Source: Chlorogloeopsis fritschii (GTDB lineage Bacteria > Cyanobacteriota > Cyanobacteriia > Cyanobacteriales > Nostocaceae). From it: 64,000 bases of DNA. The position numbers and the translations under genes were made by a program. Numbering within the stretch: the stretch's first letter is position 1; the number at the start of each line of letters is the position of its first letter. Below the pieces are notes generated by a model, which saw only the letters and a program-made list of their open reading frames with translations, did no database searches and was not told the origin of the DNA. The DNA is taken from NCBI RefSeq assembly GCF_043099315.1, contig NZ_CP170746.1; one strand, 5' to 3'. Below are positions 60,464 to 64,000 of the stretch, piece after piece.

Positions 60464-63391
60464 CTAATCACCAGTACCCAGTACCCTTTTGTTAACTGCA
60501 CTAATTGCCAGTAATAATTCTTTCGCCGTACAAGGTTTTGATAAGAATGCTTTTACTCCTGTGCCTTGTGATTCGGCTATTGTTTGCTGTGACAGCAGTC
60601 CGCTAGTAGCAATAATTTTGACATCAGGATTAATTTTTTCTAACGTGCGGATGGCGATCGCTCCATCCATTGCTGGCATCATCATATCCAGCAAAACTAT
60701 ACTAATTTCCTGCCATTGCTGTGCATATATTGTTACTGCTTCTACACCATCGCTGGCAGTAATGACGCGGTAGTTGTATGCTTCTAAAGAAGATTTAGTA
60801 ATTTCACGAATAGTAACTTCATCATCTACTACCAATATCAACTCACCATTTCCTGTAAGTTCTTCTCTCTCTTGGGCAGATTGCTGAGTTTCATTACCCT
60901 CTGATGCTGGGAAGTAAATTTGAAATTTTGTGCCTTTACCCACTTCACTATAGACATTGACAAATCCACCGTGATTTTTGACAATGCCAATTACTGTAGA
61001 AAGACCTAACCCCGTGCCTTTACTTACTTCTTTGGTAGTGAAAAATGGCTCAAAAATCCGTTCTTGGACTTCTGGCGGCATACCTATGCCAGTATCCTCG
61101 ACTGTAATGACTGTATAAGTCCCCGCTTGGGCATCAATATGCATTTTGGCGTATTGTTCATCAAGTACCACATTTTCAGCAACAATTTTGAGTACTCCAA
61201 CCTTAGGCATGGCATCATTAGCATTAACTACTAAATTCATTAATACCTGATGGATTTGAGTAGCATCGCCATAAACAGTCCAAAGGTCTTTTGGTAAATC
61301 TGTTTGCAATTCAATCGATTTGGGAAATGTCTCTTTGATAATCTGCTCAATTTCTCGAATGATATGCTTGAGTTGCAAAATAGTGCGATCGCCTGACAAG
61401 CCACGGGCAAAAGATAATACCTGCTTCACCAAATTCGCCCCGCGTTTGACACTATCTTCCATCAATGTTAGTAGTTGCTGATTCTGCGGTTCGGGGAATT
61501 TCATCCGCAACAGCTGTACAGACATCAAAACTGGTGCTAGTACGTTGTTGAGATCGTGGGCAATACCACCTGCTAGGGTGCCAATGCTTTCTAAGCGTTG
61601 AGCGCGTAAGAATTGGGCTTCCAGTTTTTTCTTTTCTGTAATATCAGTATTGACAATTAGGATTGATTTCGGTTCCTGCTTGTCATTTCGTACCAATGTC
61701 CAACCGCTATCGACGATGATTTCTTTGCCGTCTTTTTTTACCAGATATAACTCGCCTTGCCAGGTGCCAGATTGAGCAATAGTTTCTTGTACTTCTTGCA
61801 ATTGGGGAGAAGTATTTTTAAAGACAAGTTCGCTGGCTTTTTTTGCGATCGCTTCTGCATTTGTCCAGCCAAACAAATTTTCCGCACTTTTATTCCAATA
61901 CACGATGCATTCTGCCATATCTATGACAAAAATCCCATCTTGTGATTGATCTAAAAGCTGTGCTTGCTCTTGGATTTTCTCTTGGGCAGTTTTGCGCTGA
62001 GTGATATCGCTACGAATCGCTACATATTCAAAGGGTTTTCCTTGAGCATCTAAAAGAGGCACAATTGTTGTATCCACCCAGTAAAATGTGCCGTTTTTGG
62101 AATGATTTTTGATTTCACCTCTCCACACCTGTCCTTTGGTAATAGTTGCCCACATTTGATGAAAGAATTCTCGCGGGTGATAGCCAGAATTAATAATGCG
62201 GTGATTTTGCCCTAAAAGTTCTTTTTTAGAATATTGAGAAATTTCGCAGAATTTATCGTTGACGTATGTGATTTTTCCTTGAGCATCGGTGAATGCCACA
62301 ATTGCAGCTTGATCTAAAGCAAACTTCATGTCTGCCAAGTCTTTGAGCGATATTTGCAGCGCTTGTTCTGCCTGTTTGCGTTTTGTAATGTCTTCGACAA
62401 CAGAAATAAAATATTTAGGCTCTCCACTCGATTCGCGTACAAGGGATACAGTCAAATTTACCCAAATGCGATCACCATCTTTTTTGATGTAACGCTTCTC
62501 CATCGAGTATGTCTGAATTTTATTCGCTAAAATTTGCCGGACATACTCTAAATCAGCATTGAGATCCTCTGGATGAGTAATATCTTGAAATGTTAGGTTG
62601 AGTAACTCCTCACGAGTGTAACCAACAATCTCGCAAATCTTTTCATTTACTAGTAACCATTTACCATTGGGGGCGATATGAGCAATACCGACAGCAACCT
62701 GATTAAATGTAGCGCGAAATTGTTGTTCGCTATTTTTTAGCGCCTGCTGTGACTTTTGATTTTGGCTGATGTAACGTCTGATAAATATGTAAAGCGCAAC
62801 GATGAGCGCAAAATTCAAAATGGCAGCCAGAGTGAAAGTAGCAATTGTCTGTTGAGAACTTGCTTGCGACAGTTGACTTCGTTTTTCTAATAGTGAGTTT
62901 TCCGCCTGCTGCATTTCCTTAATTATCTGGCGGATTTCATCCATTACCCTTTTTCCCCTACCAGACATGACTAACTCTTGTGCAGGTGTGAATCCTTGTT
63001 GTTGACGCAAAGAAAGTCCTTGTTGGAGTAGCTCTAATCTCTTGATTATTTTCTGCTCAAGTAAAGAAATTCGCTCTTGTTGGTTGGGGTTATCTGCGGT
63101 TAATTCTCTCAGTTTCTTGAGATTTTCATTTATTTCCCCATCTGTGTCAAAATAAGATTCTAAATAACTTGTATCTCCTGTAATTAAATAGCCACGCTGC
63201 CCATTTTCAGCATCTTCTAATGTCGAGAGTGTACTCTCAAGTTGAGTTAGCACTTTGTGAGTATGTTGTACCCATCGCTCATTATCAATCAGCTGTAAAG
63301 TGTTCCAATAGGAGACTATGGCATTTCCAACTACAACTGCCAATGCAGTTGCAAATCCTACTGCCAGCTTTTGTGTAATTGATAGCTTCAT
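60464..63391 (-). CDS. Hybrid sensor histidine kinase (CHASE3-PAS-PAS-PAS-HisKA-HATPase-REC)
   Basis: The 975-residue membrane kinase starts with TM1 (10-28), a CHASE3-like periplasmic domain (about 35-180) and TM2 (183-205). Three PAS domains follow (about 222-340, 350-465, 475-590). The H-box LAGGIAHDLNNVLAP with phosphoacceptor His612 is next, then an HATPase domain (VLMNLVVNANDAM, VEDTGIGMPPEVQERIFEPFFTTK, GTGLGLSTVIGIVKNHGG) and a C-terminal receiver domain (VVDDEVTIREI, VLLDMMMPAMDG). It probably autophosphorylates and passes the phosphoryl group to its own receiver. No partner response regulator is adjacent. Confidence 0.94.
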   Translation of the reverse strand: MKLSITQKLAVGFATALAVVVGNAIVSYWNTLQLIDNERWVQHTHKVLTQLESTLSTLEDAENGQRGYLITGDTSYLESYFDTDGEINENLKKLRELTADNPNQQERISLLEQKIIKRLELLQQGLSLRQQQGFTPAQELVMSGRGKRVMDEIRQIIKEMQQAENSLLEKRSQLSQASSQQTIATFTLAAILNFALIVALYIFIRRYISQNQKSQQALKNSEQQFRATFNQVAVGIAHIAPNGKWLLVNEKICEIVGYTREELLNLTFQDITHPEDLNADLEYVRQILANKIQTYSMEKRYIKKDGDRIWVNLTVSLVRESSGEPKYFISVVEDITKRKQAEQALQISLKDLADMKFALDQAAIVAFTDAQGKITYVNDKFCEISQYSKKELLGQNHRIINSGYHPREFFHQMWATITKGQVWRGEIKNHSKNGTFYWVDTTIVPLLDAQGKPFEYVAIRSDITQRKTAQEKIQEQAQLLDQSQDGIFVIDMAECIVYWNKSAENLFGWTNAEAIAKKASELVFKNTSPQLQEVQETIAQSGTWQGELYLVKKDGKEIIVDSGWTLVRNDKQEPKSILIVNTDITEKKKLEAQFLRAQRLESIGTLAGGIAHDLNNVLAPVLMSVQLLRMKFPEPQNQQLLTLMEDSVKRGANLVKQVLSFARGLSGDRTILQLKHIIREIEQIIKETFPKSIELQTDLPKDLWTVYGDATQIHQVLMNLVVNANDAMPKVGVLKIVAENVVLDEQYAKMHIDAQAGTYTVITVEDTGIGMPPEVQERIFEPFFTTKEVSKGTGLGLSTVIGIVKNHGGFVNVYSEVGKGTKFQIYFPASEGNETQQSAQEREELTGNGELILVVDDEVTIREITKSSLEAYNYRVITASDGVEAVTIYAQQWQEISIVLLDMMMPAMDGAIAIRTLEKINPDVKIIATSGLLSQQTIAESQGTGVKAFLSKPCTAKELLLAISAVNKRVLGTGD

Positions 63392-63857
63392 TGGGTGATA
63401 ATTCCGGTAAAGATACCTGTGTAATCTTTAGCTTTCAGATTTAAATTTTGATATCACCTAAAATTTTGATTGAATAATGAATACGTTTTTAAGGCTTTTG
63501 AAAATAGATGAGCATCTAACTACTGCATTTAGCTCAAACTATATAAAGGTTTTTGTCGCCGATAATAACCCATAAAATCTAGATGAAATTAATATTACAC
63601 TGAACTTTAAATTTCCTAAATGCTTATCGCCAGAAACTAGATAAGATAAGCTTTTTCTTCTGCCCTTTGTCCTCTGCCCTACCGAACTTCTGATCGGCGG
63701 AAGCCGCCGCTCAGAGTTCTCTCTGCCTCCTGCCTTCTACATATAGTCGTAAAAACAACCAGCTATAGAGCGATCGCTAATTCACAACCTTGACAAAAAT
63801 AACCAAATATGCGCATAATGGTTGTTTGTGGAAACTGTAGCTCTCTAGAATAAACAC
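63392..63857. other. Intergenic region upstream of purA
   Basis: The region holds an AT-rich part, a CTGCC/CCTTTG low-complexity tract, and the reverse copy of the dispersed 30-base repeat at 63674-63703. It carries the promoters of the hybrid kinase (minus) and purA (plus). No gene was found. Confidence 0.45.
63674..63703 (-). repeat. Dispersed intergenic repeat, copy B
   Basis: Reverse-complement match (28 of 30 bases) to 2495-2524. See copy A. Confidence 0.6.
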
Positions 63858-64000
63858 TTGGCTAACGTCATTGTCATAGGTGCCCAGTGGGGCGACGAAG
63901 GGAAAGGAAAAATAACCGACTTGCTCAGCCGCTCCGCAGATGTTGTAGTGCGTTACCAAGGGGGTGTCAACGCTGGACACACAATTGTCGTTAAGGGTCA
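63858..64000 (+). CDS. purA: Adenylosuccinate synthetase, N-terminal part (cut by window end)
   Basis: PurA makes adenylosuccinate from IMP, aspartate and GTP in AMP synthesis. The 47 visible codons include the GTP-binding loop VIVIGAQWGDEGKGKITDLL and YQGGVNAGHTIVVKG, both diagnostic. The start is a TTG at 63858, since an in-frame stop lies 10 bases upstream and no ATG or GTG precedes the conserved strand. The ribosome-binding site is weak. Confidence 0.93.
   Translation, partial: MANVIVIGAQWGDEGKGKITDLLSRSADVVVRYQGGVNAGHTIVVKG

Overview
The window comes from a cyanobacterium, most likely a filamentous member of the Nostocales. The evidence is the very frequent HIP1 octamer (GCGATCGC) inside genes, heptanucleotide short tandem repeats and other dispersed intergenic repeats, the plant-type carotenoid pair crtP-crtB, a ClpP1-like protease, long PAS-rich hybrid kinases, and a high load of toxin-antitoxin, Uma2, caspase and STAND-TPR genes. 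No genus can be fixed from the sequence alone.

Layout. 0.1-7.3 kb holds housekeeping genes: a two-domain hypothetical protein, clpP, a 50-residue small ORF with a strong terminator, a DUF255 thioredoxin-fold protein, a VOC-fold protein overlapping mobA, and ilvH behind a heptamer repeat tract. 8.2-30.1 kb is one long co-directional surface-polysaccharide cluster. It contains a membrane-anchored sugar-nucleotide dehydratase, a methyltransferase, a Wzx-like flippase, five glycosyltransferases, a Wzy/WaaL-like polymerase, an initiating sugar transferase, WbqC, a PIG-L deacetylase, a PHP protein, an ATP-grasp ligase, two GNAT/FemAB-like proteins, a DegT aminotransferase and a Wzz-BY-kinase fusion. 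Together these suggest a Wzx/Wzy-dependent polymer containing a 4-amino-sugar, possibly decorated with amino acids.

30.3-34.2 kb carries decay: an internally deleted IS630-type transposase and a pentapeptide-repeat membrane protein broken by a frameshift, next to a quinone oxidoreductase. 34.4-43.3 kb is a conflict/defence-like island: an EACC1-like gene, a caspase gene and a TPR gene (the last two probably one gene split by a one-base shift), a VapBC remnant with a truncated toxin, a Uma2 nuclease between related repeats, an intact VapBC-type pair, and a STAND NTPase with 13 TPRs. Its upstream region ends in a perfect 370-bp direct duplication (43260-44041).

44.2-64 kb returns to mostly core genes: an outer-membrane beta-barrel, a branched-chain amino acid binding lipoprotein, tRNA-Ser(GCU), crtB-crtP, a PhzF protein, a NagZ-type hydrolase, a secreted beta-propeller, a MerR-SDR operon with a textbook MerR promoter, mutL, a cysteine-less rhodanese, an adenosine-deaminase-like protein with altered motifs, a CHASE3-PAS hybrid histidine kinase and the first 47 codons of purA. 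Embedded here is a compact three-gene operon (54671-56499) headed by a TIGR04255-family protein, which is the least explained gene set in the window.

The main candidates for undescribed biology are the EACC1-caspase-TPR locus and its neighbours, the TIGR04255 three-gene operon, the amino-acyl decoration module of the polysaccharide cluster, and the unknown secreted protein inside that cluster. All functions are inferred from reading motifs; no database search was run.
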